Assembly: GCF_003086295.3 (NCBI RefSeq)
Contig: NC_092052.1
Span: forward strand, 27,379,427 to 27,443,426
Direction: 5' to 3'
DNA from: Arachis hypogaea
Lineage: Eukaryota > Streptophyta > Magnoliopsida > Fabales > Fabaceae
DNA: 64,000 nucleotides
Position 1 is the first letter of the stretch; each line of letters starts with the position of its first letter. The position numbers and the translations under genes were made by a program. This document shows positions 11,835 through 22,140 of this stretch, piece by piece. A model generated the notes under the pieces. It was given only the letters and a program-made list of their open reading frames with translations, did no database searches and was not told the origin of the DNA.

Positions 11835-13283
11835 ATGTCAGACACCCAGAGAAAAGGAAAAGGAAAGGCAACAATTGGCAAACGGAAAAGAGGAGAAGCC
11901 TCCATGTCCATACTGGACCTCATGCATGATGACTCCTGGTGGGAGAAACACTTTACCCCGCAGGAGAAGGCTGACCAACTACTCCCTGCTACTGATCCCA
12001 TTAAATTTGCAAACTGATACTGCGAGCTGAAGTATCCGGTGTTTGTAAATTCCAGGAACCTGTACCTGGAAAGGACTCTGAAGATCCCAGAAGAACTCCA
12101 GCAATACACCTCTTATCAGATCAAACAAAGAGGCTGGTTCTTCCTGGAGAGAAACCTGACTGAGGTCAATGCATCTTGGGTAAGGGAATTCTACTGCAAT
12201 TACTTCAAAACTTCCCTAGATGCAGTAAACCTAAGAGGGAAGTAGATACTGGTCACTGAAGAGGCCATAGAGGATGTTCTGAAGCTTCTGCCTAAATCCG
12301 ATCAGCTGGATGGTTATCAAAAAGCTGAAGAGGATATGCGCTTCATGAAGTTTGATTGGGATGCCGTCAAGGCGAGGATAGCCCTTGACCCGACTGTTCC
12401 ATGGGTCATGGGTCAGAACACCACCATGCCTAAGAGAATCAAGCGGGCATACTTGAATGATGAGGCTCAGCTATGGCATCAGATCCTTAGCAACTTTATT
12501 ATGCCGAGTACTCACGAGACGGAGCTACCTGCCGCTATGATCACCCTCCTATGGTGTGTGATGGAGGGTAAGGACTTGTACCTGCCACGCTTCATTCGGT
12601 ACTACATGGCCAGGGTCCACGTCCGAGGCACTCTTCCCTTTCCTTATCTGATTACACAGCTAGGCCGTCGAGCTGACGTGCCTTGGGAGGATGCTGATGA
12701 GAAGCCACCTGCTGTAGAATGCAAGAAGATTATCCCTCACAGCAGGAACTTTTTGGCTTTGGGCTACAGACCTCTATTCCTCACTCCTACTGATGAGACA
12801 GCCACACCATCTGCCGGCCCCTCTTCCTCTACAGCTACCCCTGCTACCACCATTGCACCTCCACCTGCCTCAGAGCCGGTTTATCACCTAGTGCACCGCC
12901 TGTTTCGACAGCTAGACCAGATGGAGCACCACAACTGGCGCCGATATGAGAGAGCTGAGCGTCGCAGCAAGTGACACTATGAGCACCTGAAGCTGATGAT
13001 ACGATCTGGCGATATTCCCTCCGAGCCTGACACACCATCAGAGCCATCTGAGGAGAAGGCGGATGATCATGAGGCAGATACCCACCCCCAGAGAGAGGCT
13101 GCGCAGGTAGGCACAGAGCAGGCTGCATCACAGCCAGAGGCCCCACATCAGATTCAGGTTTCCGATCCTGAGATCCCTATTCAGTCAGCACCTCCTCTGC
13201 AGCAGACAGATCCTCAGACCACCACCACAGAGACTCCAGCTACCCACCCTTCTAGTGATGACACCCCTTCACACCCTGCTTGA
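11835..13283 (+). pseudogene. Putative plant transposon protein (PF20167-like), three in-frame stops
   Basis: One frame of 483 codons runs from the ATG at 11835 to the TGA at 13281-13283 without frameshift, but is cut by TGA at 12015-12017, TAG at 12243-12245 and TGA at 12972-12974. It has a basic N-terminus (KGKGKATIGKRKRG), a central conserved globular part (FVNSRNLYLER, RGWFFLERN, PKRIKRAYLNDEAQLWHQIL, ITLLWCVMEGK), then a Pro/Ser/Thr-rich and acidic tail. This matches accessory ORFs of Athila-group legume elements; function is unknown (an env-like role has been suggested for the position). It is followed at once by a polypurine-like motif. Confidence 0.7.
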
Positions 13284-15030
13284 GTGAGCATCAGGGACGA
13301 TGCTTCATTTTAAGTGTGGGGAGGTCGCCATCTCTGGCGTATTTTTTGGTGAACCACTACAGACTCTTTCATTTTATTTTGCTACTTTTTCTGTATTTTT
13401 CTCTTTTATTTTTATTTTTATTTTCTCAGCACTTATACACTGCTATTTTCATGTATTTTTACTCTATTTCTGCATTTTGCACTTTTAGTTCATACTTTAG
13501 CCATTTAGTTTAGTTTGCAATTCTAACTTATTAGTTATCGAAAATGTGGATTAATTAGTATAGTTTACCCTTTTTAGCATAAGATAGCTTAGTTTAAATT
13601 GAAATTATAAAAGGAAGTAAACTAGAGACTTGAACATAATAGAAACAATCCACACACCTTGTATATATAGCATTATATGTTAGTTAGTTAACAACATTTC
13701 ATCAAGGAGAAACATTAGAACTTTAAAGCCACCTTAAGTTTTACATTGAGAGTAATGGGAACTCTTAATTTTTACTTGCATGACATGTATAACTGATATA
13801 TGATTTTTGAGTTAGAAAACACACAGCCTGTGAGTTTTGAGCTTAATTGTATGGTTACATTCAAACCATAATTTTTATTCCTGTGTGTTCCGCCCTTCTT
13901 TTTTATTTTGATGTTCTTTACTTTGTTTTAATCTATATGTCCGATTATAAAATATAGATACATACCAAGAAAGTGATTGAGGCCATTGTTTGATTTTAGC
14001 TCACTATTCCCAAATTAGCCTACCTTTTACATCACCATTGTTAGCCCCCTTGAGCCTTTAAAACCCCTCTTGTTTTATAACCACATTACTAGCCCTAAGC
14101 AGAAAAACAAAATAAAAATCCCAAGTTGAATTCTTGGTTAGCTTAAGATAGAAATTGTATGTTGTGTAAGTAGGGAAACTTTATGGGAACATGGATGATA
14201 GAAACAAAGGTATAATGTTGAAAAGTTTCAAAATAAGAATCTTTGGGAAACATGCTCATGTGAAATCAAAGTAAGTAAGTTACCATGTGTAAAAAAAAAT
14301 TTATTTCAGTATTTGAATAAAGGGGATACGAAAGAATTCCCCAATTGCAAAATAAAATAATGCACATGGGATAAAAATTAAAATTAAGGCATGAGCATGT
14401 AACATCAAAAGTGGGAAAAATATGGGAAAATAGGTAAAGAAGCTCTGCTTTACAAAATATGTATGTTAGGTGAGATCTTAGACTAATCAAGGATTCACTT
14501 AATTAGCTCACTTAGCCTTATACATATACCCTTACCTTTACCTTGGCCCCATTACAACCTTAATTAAAGACCTCATGATTTTTGTATGCCTAAATTCTAT
14601 AATTGTTGATTGGTTAGATGAAGAACAAAGTTGTAGAAAGTAAGGATAAAAAGAAGAATAGAGTGATTAACCCAATAAACACTGAGTGAATAGAGAGTAA
14701 ACACAAAATCCAGTGAAGGTTCAATAGCTCATTAACATATATCTCTGCTTGAATTATTAATTGTCTTGCAAGTTTATAAAATATTTTTCTTTTTCTTTCC
14801 CATCTCAATTGTAAAAGTGCTTTATCATTATCTGAGGTCTGGCCATATATATAAATTCCTTGAGAAATGTGAATTAATTCAACTACATGTAAGCTTTATA
14901 TACAAGTGAATAAAAATAATTAGAATTGCATGATGCATTTAGGTAGTTGCATTTCCACCACTTCAACCTTACCTTACTCTTTATCTTGGATTTAGCATGA
15001 GGACATGCTATTGTTTAAGTGTGGGGAGGT
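13284..15030 (+). other. Long 3' non-coding region with two polypurine-like motifs
   Basis: No coding potential is seen. AAGTGTGGGGAGGT occurs at about 13312-13326, just after the accessory ORF, and again at 15017-15030, directly before the right LTR. The second is the functional polypurine tract by position. Confidence 0.75.
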
Positions 15031-16469
15031 TGATAAACCCATATTTTATGATATATTCTGTGCCTAATTTAAGTGATTTATTTAATCCTTCACCCACTTA
15101 TTCATATTAATTGCACGATTTTACTTTCCCTTCCTTATTATGTGATGTATGTGAAAAACATGTTTCCTATGCTTTAAAAGTAATTATTTTAATTTCCCTT
15201 TATTACCATTCGATACCATGACTCGTGTGTTGAGTAATTTCAGATCTTCTAAGGCAGGAATGACTTAAAGGATGAAAAGGAAACATACAAAATTGGAAGG
15301 AAAGCATAAAACGAAGTTTTTACTGAAACAGGCAGTGACGTGATCGCATGGACGACGCGGCCGCATGCCAGCGCGAATTCACTGCGACGCGACCGCGTGC
15401 TTGACGCGGACGCATGACTGACGCGACCGCGCGACAAGGAAAACTCCAATTGACGCGACCGCGTGATAGAAGCCACGCACCAAAAACTACAGAAAACGCT
15501 CCCAGCAATTTCTGAAGCACTTTTTGGCCCAAATCCAAGTCCAGAAGGCACAGATCAGAGGTTATGAAGTGGGAGAATGCATCCATTCAAAGGAGAGTCT
15601 CCAATTTTAGTCACTATTCATGAATTAGATGTAGTTTAGAGGGAGAGGTTCTCTCCTCTCTCTTTTAGGATTTAGAATTAGGATTTCTTTTGCTTTTAGG
15701 ATTATCTCTATTTGTCAGGTTCAATATTCCTTTTTATTTACCTTCTCAATTTAGTTTATGAATTCTTCTATGTTACAGATTATTCTTTTGATTAATGTTA
15801 TTTGAGGTATTTCATTTTACTATTGCTCTCCTTTATTTATATTACTGTTGCTTACAATCTGAAGATATTTTTATTCCGGTAGATTTACTTTTTCCCTTTT
15901 TGATCTTGGTTAAGAAATCAGTAACTCAGGAGTTATCAAACTCAAACATGATTGATAATTGTTGTCTTTGCTAATTGAATTGAACTTCAATAATCCCAAT
16001 CTTCCCTTAGGGATTAATTAGGATTTGAGGATCTAACTAATTAGTCACTTGACTTTTCTTTACTTCAAGTAAAGACTAACTGAGTGGAATTAAGATTCAA
16101 TCTTCATCATCATTGATAAAGATAACTAGGATAGGACTTCTAATTTCTCATACCTTGCCAAAAGTTTATTTTACAGTTATTTATTTACTTTACAGTCTTT
16201 TACTTATTTCAATTGCAATTTAAATTACTTGCTCCTCATCTTCAAAACCCCAATTTACAATCTCCATAACCGATAATAAGAACATACTTCCCTGTAGTTC
16301 CTTGAGAAGACGACCCGAGGTTTAAATACTTCGGTTATCAATTTATTTAGGGGTTTGTTACTTGTGACAACCAAAATGTTTGTACGAAAGAATTTCTGTT
16401 GGTTTAGAAACTATATCTACAACGCGACTATTTTTATAAAATTCTTTACTAGCATAAATCCTAACATCA
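15031..16469 (+). repeat. Right LTR (1439 bp)
   Basis: Begins TGATAAACCCAT and ends CTAACATCA. It differs from the left LTR by about 30 mostly transitional changes and an extra dyad-containing block at about 15400-15465. Confidence 0.95.
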
Positions 16470-16474
16470 GTGGT
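16470..16474. repeat. Target-site duplication GTGGT, right copy
   Basis: Perfect 5-bp match to 6647-6651; 5 bp is the usual length for LTR retroelement integration. Confidence 0.9.
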
Positions 16475-17295
16475 GGACCGATTAGACCAAAATACACTGC
16501 ACAATGTAAAAAGAGCATTTCATCTAGATTACAGCAGCAACAGTGACACCTCCTCACCTGATGTTATGATATTGTCCGGGTCTGAATCATCCGAGCTTCA
16601 AGAATCATCAGATGAGGATGAAGATTCAACAATAGAGGGTAATAACCCTAACAATCCAATAATTGTGTGTGATGAAAGCAATTCAACCATTGAGTTGAGC
16701 AAAGACAGTTCTGAAAGAGAATAAATACCTAACAATAGGTAATGTGACACTTAATTTATGTATTTATCCATAAATTTTATTTCTAGATAACATTGAGATA
16801 AATTTTAGGATGGAGACTAACAATGTAAGCTATCCTCAAGCAGGTACAATCCATAGGTTTCCTATAGAAAAACATTGACACGTACTGACGTGACCAGAAG
16901 TAGGCTGGTAAGTTGATTCTAAATAATTCATATCAATTTTATGCAAACACATCAAATTCTAATTATCCATTTACGATACATAACCTTAATAATTTCTCCC
17001 AAAACACTAACAATGCTTCATTTTTTTGCAGTACATGGGTGCTAGTTTTGCTGCACATCTCACTCCATTTGGACATGGTTCAATTTGGCAAATCGCTGGT
17101 CCATCATCTAGCGGAGGCAACAACATCTTTTTTTTCCATCTACTCAAAAGTCAAGGAAGAAATACAGAGTGGAAATTCAGGGTGGATTGGGCCGAATGTT
17201 GTCAAACTTATAACTTGAAGGAAAATGACACCATTATCTTGAAGATGGACTCCTTGCAGAACCGCCGGGTAGATCTGACAATTGAAATATCTTAA
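16470..17295 (+). pseudogene. B3-domain gene remnant, 3' part (after the retroelement)
   Basis: The frame broken at 6651 resumes here: an acidic, serine-rich linker (codons to the stop at 16722-16724), then an exon at 16857-16907 (ends TRTDVTRSRL, donor GTAAGT), then the last exon at 17031-17295 after a TTTTTTTGCAG acceptor. The last exon encodes a second B3-like half-domain (GSIWQIAG, EWKFRVDWAEC, NLKENDTIILKM) and stops at TAA. This two-domain layout with an acidic linker equals that of the minus-strand gene at 61448-62738. Splicing between 16724 and 16857 is unclear because a stop precedes the nearest donor. Probably a transcriptional regulator destroyed by the insertion. Confidence 0.6.
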
Positions 17296-18502
17296 AGCCT
17301 GTGGGTGATTGGGATCCTAAAGTTTACATTCACCATATTTTGAACTCATGAAGTGTATTGCTAATATTATAGTGTTTTCAATGTCTATGTTATTATGAAG
17401 TGACTAAGTTTGTATGTATAAGCTTCATCCAAAATTTGCTAGTCTTTCTGAGTATAGAGAACTTCATGGATTGAATGGTCTAGCGCCTGCTGCTGCTGCA
17501 GATCTTTTCATTATGACATGATGCAAAATTTGGTTACCTATTTACAGTTTACATATTCAACATATATTGAAAAAATGGATTCAGCAGTAATTGGGTAAAA
17601 TATAGTGAATACACCATTCATTATATTAAAAAAAACTTAGTGTTTTCGTAAATAGTGACAATGAGAACAGAGTTATTATTATAAAATATATAGTTAAACT
17701 TACTCTACAATAAATCAACTAATCATAAGTAAACTGTTCGAGTTAAGTCACAAGAGCTTGAAAAATATGGTAAGTGAACGAAGTTATCAACCCACTCGAA
17801 GACAACTTATTAACTAATAATTTGGTTATGCGTATAACGTTAATACTACTCCTTGTGTTTTAAAATAACAAAATTATATTGTTACGTAGATTCAAGCAAA
17901 TATCTATAAATTGATGCTATTCTGATATACCTTAATAATACATGATGTCCTAATTTTTTTTCGTTAAAAACTTTTATTTATAATTTTGTGCCATCAATGT
18001 CAAAATCGTGTATTCAGAGAATTACGTATTTCACTCTCAAATTGACATGAGAGAGAGCTAATAAGATCCAAATGTTTTTGAAATTACTTTATCTAATAAA
18101 AAAATAAACAATTGAATAGAAAATCATGACTGATTTTGTGGTGTACACATAGCCTTGTCATCATTTTAAGTATATGCGTTAGTAGTAGCACTAACAAAAG
18201 AAGATAAACGCATGCACCAAAAGAGGAAATTATTAATGATATGATACAATTGAGAAGTGTCTTAAAATTAATCCAAAACACAAACATATAGAATAGGTAA
18301 CATTTCACAAAACTCACAACACATAGAAATGATTGGTTCGGTGTCACAATGCCAATGCTAAAATGATCAAAGATTAGTGCACATTTCCATTTAACTCCTA
18401 ACAACAGTTCTTTATAACCTCATGGGTAATACTCATGCTAAACTAAGGTAACAATGAGTATTTATAATCCAAAAAGTACAAAATAATTTAACAAAGGAAG
18501 AG
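17296..18502. other. Intergenic AT-rich DNA
   Basis: The early part may be the 3' UTR of the B3 gene. A minus-strand open frame at 18093-18404 is hydrophobic and low-complexity, with no family resemblance. I see no other feature. Confidence 0.4.
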
Positions 18503-18988
18503 CTACCAGCCGGAACATTCATTGCATTGAGAGTCAATATTTTCAAACCCTTTGAAAATCTCTGAGTGAACTATATATCCATCTACGTCCTCACCAGAGG
18601 CTCCTGCTGCTACTCGTATAATATCTTCAATAAGTACGAAGTTCCCTAATATATCAACATGAGCACCACTCTGGGTTTCCCTTCCTTCGAGAAGATTAGC
18701 CGGAGCAGCATGTTCATACTCTCTTATGAAGGATTAAAGCGGATTTTTCCCCGCCAACCTTTTGCACACATGAAGCAAACGCTTAAAACAGGAACGGTTT
18801 CATCCCCATTGGCACTATAAACTCCATCCTTTAAAACAGGGTCCTCATCTCCACCATTTGCTGATGTGTCAATCTGAAACGGAATGTAGCATTCCGATTG
18901 GGAAGTTGACTTATAAACATAGGCTCTTTACGTTGGGATTCCAACCCCATACATAGAGTAAATTTCCATATCTGGAGCATGTGGTAAT
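18503..18988 (-). pseudogene. PDAT1: Phospholipid:diacylglycerol acyltransferase, last exon (pseudogene)
   Basis: Read on the minus strand from a CTGCTGCTGCAG acceptor (18989-19000), the exon encodes APDMEIYSMYGVGIPT, GDETVPVLSVCFMCAKGWRG, AAPANLLEGRETQSGAHVDI and IEDIIRVAAGASGEDVDGYI, which I recognise as the C-terminus of plant PDAT1 (LCAT family; acyl transfer from phospholipid to diacylglycerol in the ER). The triad Asp (DGDETVP-type motif) and His (GAHVD) lie in this exon and are kept. It is disabled by TAA in place of a Glu codon just after GIPT and by a small deletion with TAA after RFNPS. The intron junction is retained, so it is a genomic fragment, not a processed copy. No upstream exons were found; the chromovirus LTR begins nearby. 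Confidence 0.85.
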
Positions 18989-19055
18989 CTGCAGCAGCAG
19001 GAAAAAATATAACACAAACCACAAAGAGAAGTAGTATGAATAAACAACGGATTTT

Positions 19056-19059
<4 letters not shown>

Positions 19060-19132
<73 letters not shown>
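19060..19132. repeat. (CA)n microsatellite
   Basis: About 36 uninterrupted CA units in the intron upstream of the PDAT exon. Confidence 0.97.
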
Positions 19133-19139
<7 letters not shown>

Positions 19140-19645
19140 CATAAGCTACATAGCAAAAGAACCCAGAAACTACTCCGCTTCAAGAATCCAGATGCCTAGT
19201 AAGGAGCCTCTCGACCTGCATCTAAAAATAACAACACAGTATGGGGTGAGAACCGGAGGTTCTTAACATGGTAAAGGTGCCACACACATAATATACAAGG
19301 TCTTGGGAATGCCAGAGGCAATTCTAGAATGCTGACACTCAGTTATAAAGCTTAATTCTAAACAGAAGCCATAAAAAGGGTAGGTGTTCTAAGGAATACT
19401 AAACTTACTTAATCCTAACTTTATCACCAAACCGATCCACCTTTCCTCCGTTCCTCCATCACCAATGATTTAACAGAGACAAAGAACCAACCAATTCCAA
19501 GCACAAGTAGAAAACAGGTAGTGCAGGTAGCAAATATAACAAATAGCATAATATATATTCAGGTAGGCAATCCCAAGTAAGGCTTAGCAAACAAACAAAC
19601 AAAATGCATATGATGAATGTCTATCCTACTAGCTGTGAGCTCACG

Positions 19646-19695
19646 TGTCAGTTACTTTGCCAGAACCTGACACATCTGGTAGCTAACCCAGACAT
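19646..19695 (-). other. Conserved tandem hairpins near the LTR 3' end
   Basis: TGTCAGTT (19646-19653) pairs with AACCTGACA (19664-19672), one bulged base. ATCTGG (from 19674) pairs with CCAGA (19688-19692) of the next stem. The same two hairpins, with compensating base changes, occur at 27331-27370 and 53718-53759. Confidence 0.6.
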
Positions 19696-19736
19696 TAGTC
19701 TCTAGGATGCGTATCTCCAGGAGGATCATAAACAAA

Positions 19737-19870
19737 GGAGAGTGCCTTTCCACGTTCTCCTGGAGGTTTCACGAAGGAGAGTGCCTTTCCACATCGAAGG
19801 AGTGTGCTTTTTCACCTTGCAACCAGAGAAGAATGTGGGGGAAACAATACGAAGGAGAGTGCCTTTCCAC
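19737..19870. repeat. Dispersed 17-bp repeat GGAGAGTGCCTTTCCAC
   Basis: Perfect copies start at 19737, 19776 and 19854, with a diverged copy at about 19798. They lie inside the LTR. Other LTR copies have a different short repeat (GGGCACTATATCC type) at the corresponding place. Confidence 0.85.
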
Positions 19871-20315
19871 CTTCCCCACATCTATATCACGACAAGAGAG
19901 GAAACTTCCGTCCTCAACTTGTCATATCGACCATTTTGGCCACACACAATCATCCCCAAATCTCATCATTTATCATCATCATTTCCTTACATTTGTTCTT
20001 TATAGCCATAGCAACATGTATTCATTTAACTTTCACATCATTCTCTTATAATTCATCACGTTTACCCTTTTTTTCATCCCCGAGTTACCTCAATTTCCTA
20101 GCTTCAACTAATTACTAAGCTTACTAATAAGATCTAGGGTTAAAAGAATAAAAATAGAGGTTTAGAAGTTTAGAATTCAGTTTAAAAATTCAAAATCTGG
20201 TTTCGCAAAAAACAGGGCCATGCGTATGCGTTGGCCATGTGTACGCGTGGGTAGGCATTTAGCTCAGGTTGCGTATGCATCCCTTGGTTACACGTACGCA
20301 TGTAAGCGCCCATAC

Positions 20316-20400
20316 CACGCGTACGCGTCAGCCACGCGTACGCGTCAGCCACGCGTACGCGTCAGCCACGCGTACGCGTCAGCCATGCGTACGCATGGAT
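20316..20400. repeat. 17-bp tandem array, unit CACGCGTACGCGTCAGC
   Basis: Four perfect units (20316, 20333, 20350, 20367) and a fifth diverged one. Each unit holds the 12-bp palindrome ACGCGTACGCGT. Looser copies occur from 20220. Confidence 0.97.
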
Positions 20401-20774
20401 GCACGAGTTTCCAAAAAAAATCTTCCACCAAGCCTGAATCTGCAGCTTTGCCACTTTAAACCCCGAACTTCCGGCATGCATAACTTTTCCGTCTTAAAAC
20501 ATTTTTCCTCCATTCTTGAAACGGCATAAACTTCACAAATTCAATTTTCATACAAAACCAGTTTGAAACCATTTAGGAGTCCGGAAGCCAAGTTATGAGT
20601 CACCGAAGTTCGGCCAAAAATCAAATTTTACAAAAGCTTCAAAACCTCTTTTCCTTGAAATTCAGTTTCAACCTAATGTTTCATGCACCAAAATCAGCTC
20701 AACATCACATTACCATTACCATAATAATCATCCCATAACTACCATAGTTCAACCCCACAATATCATATATCAAC

Positions 20775-20776
<2 letters not shown>

Positions 20777-20854
<78 letters not shown>
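20777..20854. repeat. (CA)n(TA)n compound microsatellite
   Basis: About 28 CA units followed by about 11 TA units, inside the LTR. Confidence 0.97.
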
Positions 20855-21974
20855 GCATAACCTCAAACCAAACACTTATTACCTAGTCTACAAGATTCAT
20901 CAATCAACCACCTCAAATTCATATTCATCATCATACATTAGCAACATCATTAACTCATCATCATTAATTCCAATAAACTCATATTCATCATCATACGTTA
21001 ACAACATCATTAATTCCAACACCAACATCCACATCAAACCAAAACCCAACCATGTTCAAGATGTATCAATAAAGAACTAAGCCATTCACATATTCAAACA
21101 TTCATTCCTATCCTACGGTCATCTCAACTAAGTTTTCACAGAGCATTACATATTAAATGTGCGAAACCTAACCCATACCTTGGCTGATTCCCGCGTTGGT
21201 CCAAGGCAACCCTTAAGTCATACACACAGCCCCACAATTCACAAAACCGCCAAGACTTTGACGCCAATTCTTCACCAAGCCTTCAAATGTCCACAATTCA
21301 ATTCCAAAACTTGTATACACACACCTAGTTCACACCTATTATGCATATATGATTCAAAATTCAGAATTCACATACTCATAACAAAGAATTTGGCCAAGGC
21401 AAGAAACCTCACCGTACGCCAGACCAAGAGAGCCAAAACCAACAAGCTCCACAAGCTAATTTGAACCTAGAGAATCAAAATTAACAAATTCTTAACTTGG
21501 GCACACATAATTTTTGAAAATTGAGGGGAAGGAGAGGTTGGAGTGTTAGAGTATCTTACCAAAAAAATTTTACTGATAGAATTGTAGAGCTCGACGCGGT
21601 GAACACATGGTGGCAGATGGTGCGGCAATCGGAGTTCGGATGAAGAAGTTATGGTGGATAGAATGTGGTGTTAGGTTTATGTCTTCTTCCCTTTCACAAT
21701 GGGTGCTGCTTCATCGTGTTTGCTGAGTGAAGGGAAGAAGAGTGCCTCTTCTTTAATTACTTGGGCTGACTAGTTGGGACTTGGGCCCATTTTGGGCCCA
21801 ATTCAATTGGTTCGGCCCGTTCAGCCCAATCTTAGGTCAAATTTTTTGAAATTGGTGTCAAAATTCTCATTTTAATAAGCTCTATTCTAATTTAATATAA
21901 TATTCACATTTTTTATTTTCTTTATTAAAAGTTAATTTATTGACTAATTATTCACTAATTTTATGGGGTTTACA

Positions 21975-22140
21975 TCCTACCCACCTAATTAAGAATTTTG
22001 TCCTCAAAATTCAAATTCAGTTACCTGAAAAGAGGTGTGGGTAGTCATCTCGTTTCGAATTCAATACTCCTTCGTTTTAATCACTTGGTCTCAATTGCTC
22101 ACCGCTCCTAACCTCGTCGAAATAATTTCTAAGAAGGTGC
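21975..22140 (-). pseudogene. Pol C-terminal tail (chromovirus-like) and polypurine tract
   Basis: On the minus strand, a decayed frame with the YPHLF motif that ends many plant chromovirus pol proteins is followed by GAATTTTGAGGACAAAATTC (a perfect 8-bp inverted repeat at the pol terminus) and the purine tract AATTAGGTGGGTAGGA next to the LTR. Stops interrupt it. The assignment to the Del/Tekay type is by motif and layout only. Confidence 0.55.

Larger units (their letters stand above)
6652..16469 (+). mobile_element. Complete non-autonomous LTR retroelement, Athila-like
   Basis: Two near-identical LTRs (6652-8040 and 15031-16469) in direct orientation, both TG...CA, bound a 7-kb interior and are flanked by GTGGT duplications. 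The interior holds an Asp-tRNA-type primer site, a broken gag-like frame, CG-rich dyads, a broken PF20167-type (putative plant transposon protein) frame, a long non-coding stretch and a polypurine tract. No protease, reverse transcriptase, RNase H or integrase was found, so it must have moved using another element's enzymes. By eye I count about 30 substitutions between the LTRs, nearly all transitions, i.e. about 2% divergence: a fairly recent insertion. The Athila/Tat-group placement follows from the primer site and accessory frame. Confidence 0.9.
19140..21974 (-). mobile_element. 3' LTR of a chromovirus-type Ty3-gypsy element, minus strand
   Basis: On the minus strand the LTR begins TGTAAACCCCAT at 21974, directly preceded by a purine tract and a pol tail (21975-22140). 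Its 3' half aligns with two other LTR copies in the window: the block with the two hairpins (19646-19695), GGATAGACATTCATC, and AGAACCTCCGGTTCTCA near 19240-19265. TGGGCC-type elements lie near 21780-21830 and a CG-rich 17-bp tandem array at 20316-20400. The far end is not a clean TG/CA boundary and appears truncated near 19140, so no target duplication could be tested. Confidence 0.75.

Noticed and set aside
18831..19266. Open frames with long Cys-Val or His-Thr repeats
   Set aside because: These are translations of the (CA)n microsatellite.
20220..20400. CRISPR-like array
   Set aside because: Units are directly tandem without spacers, and the context is a plant LTR.
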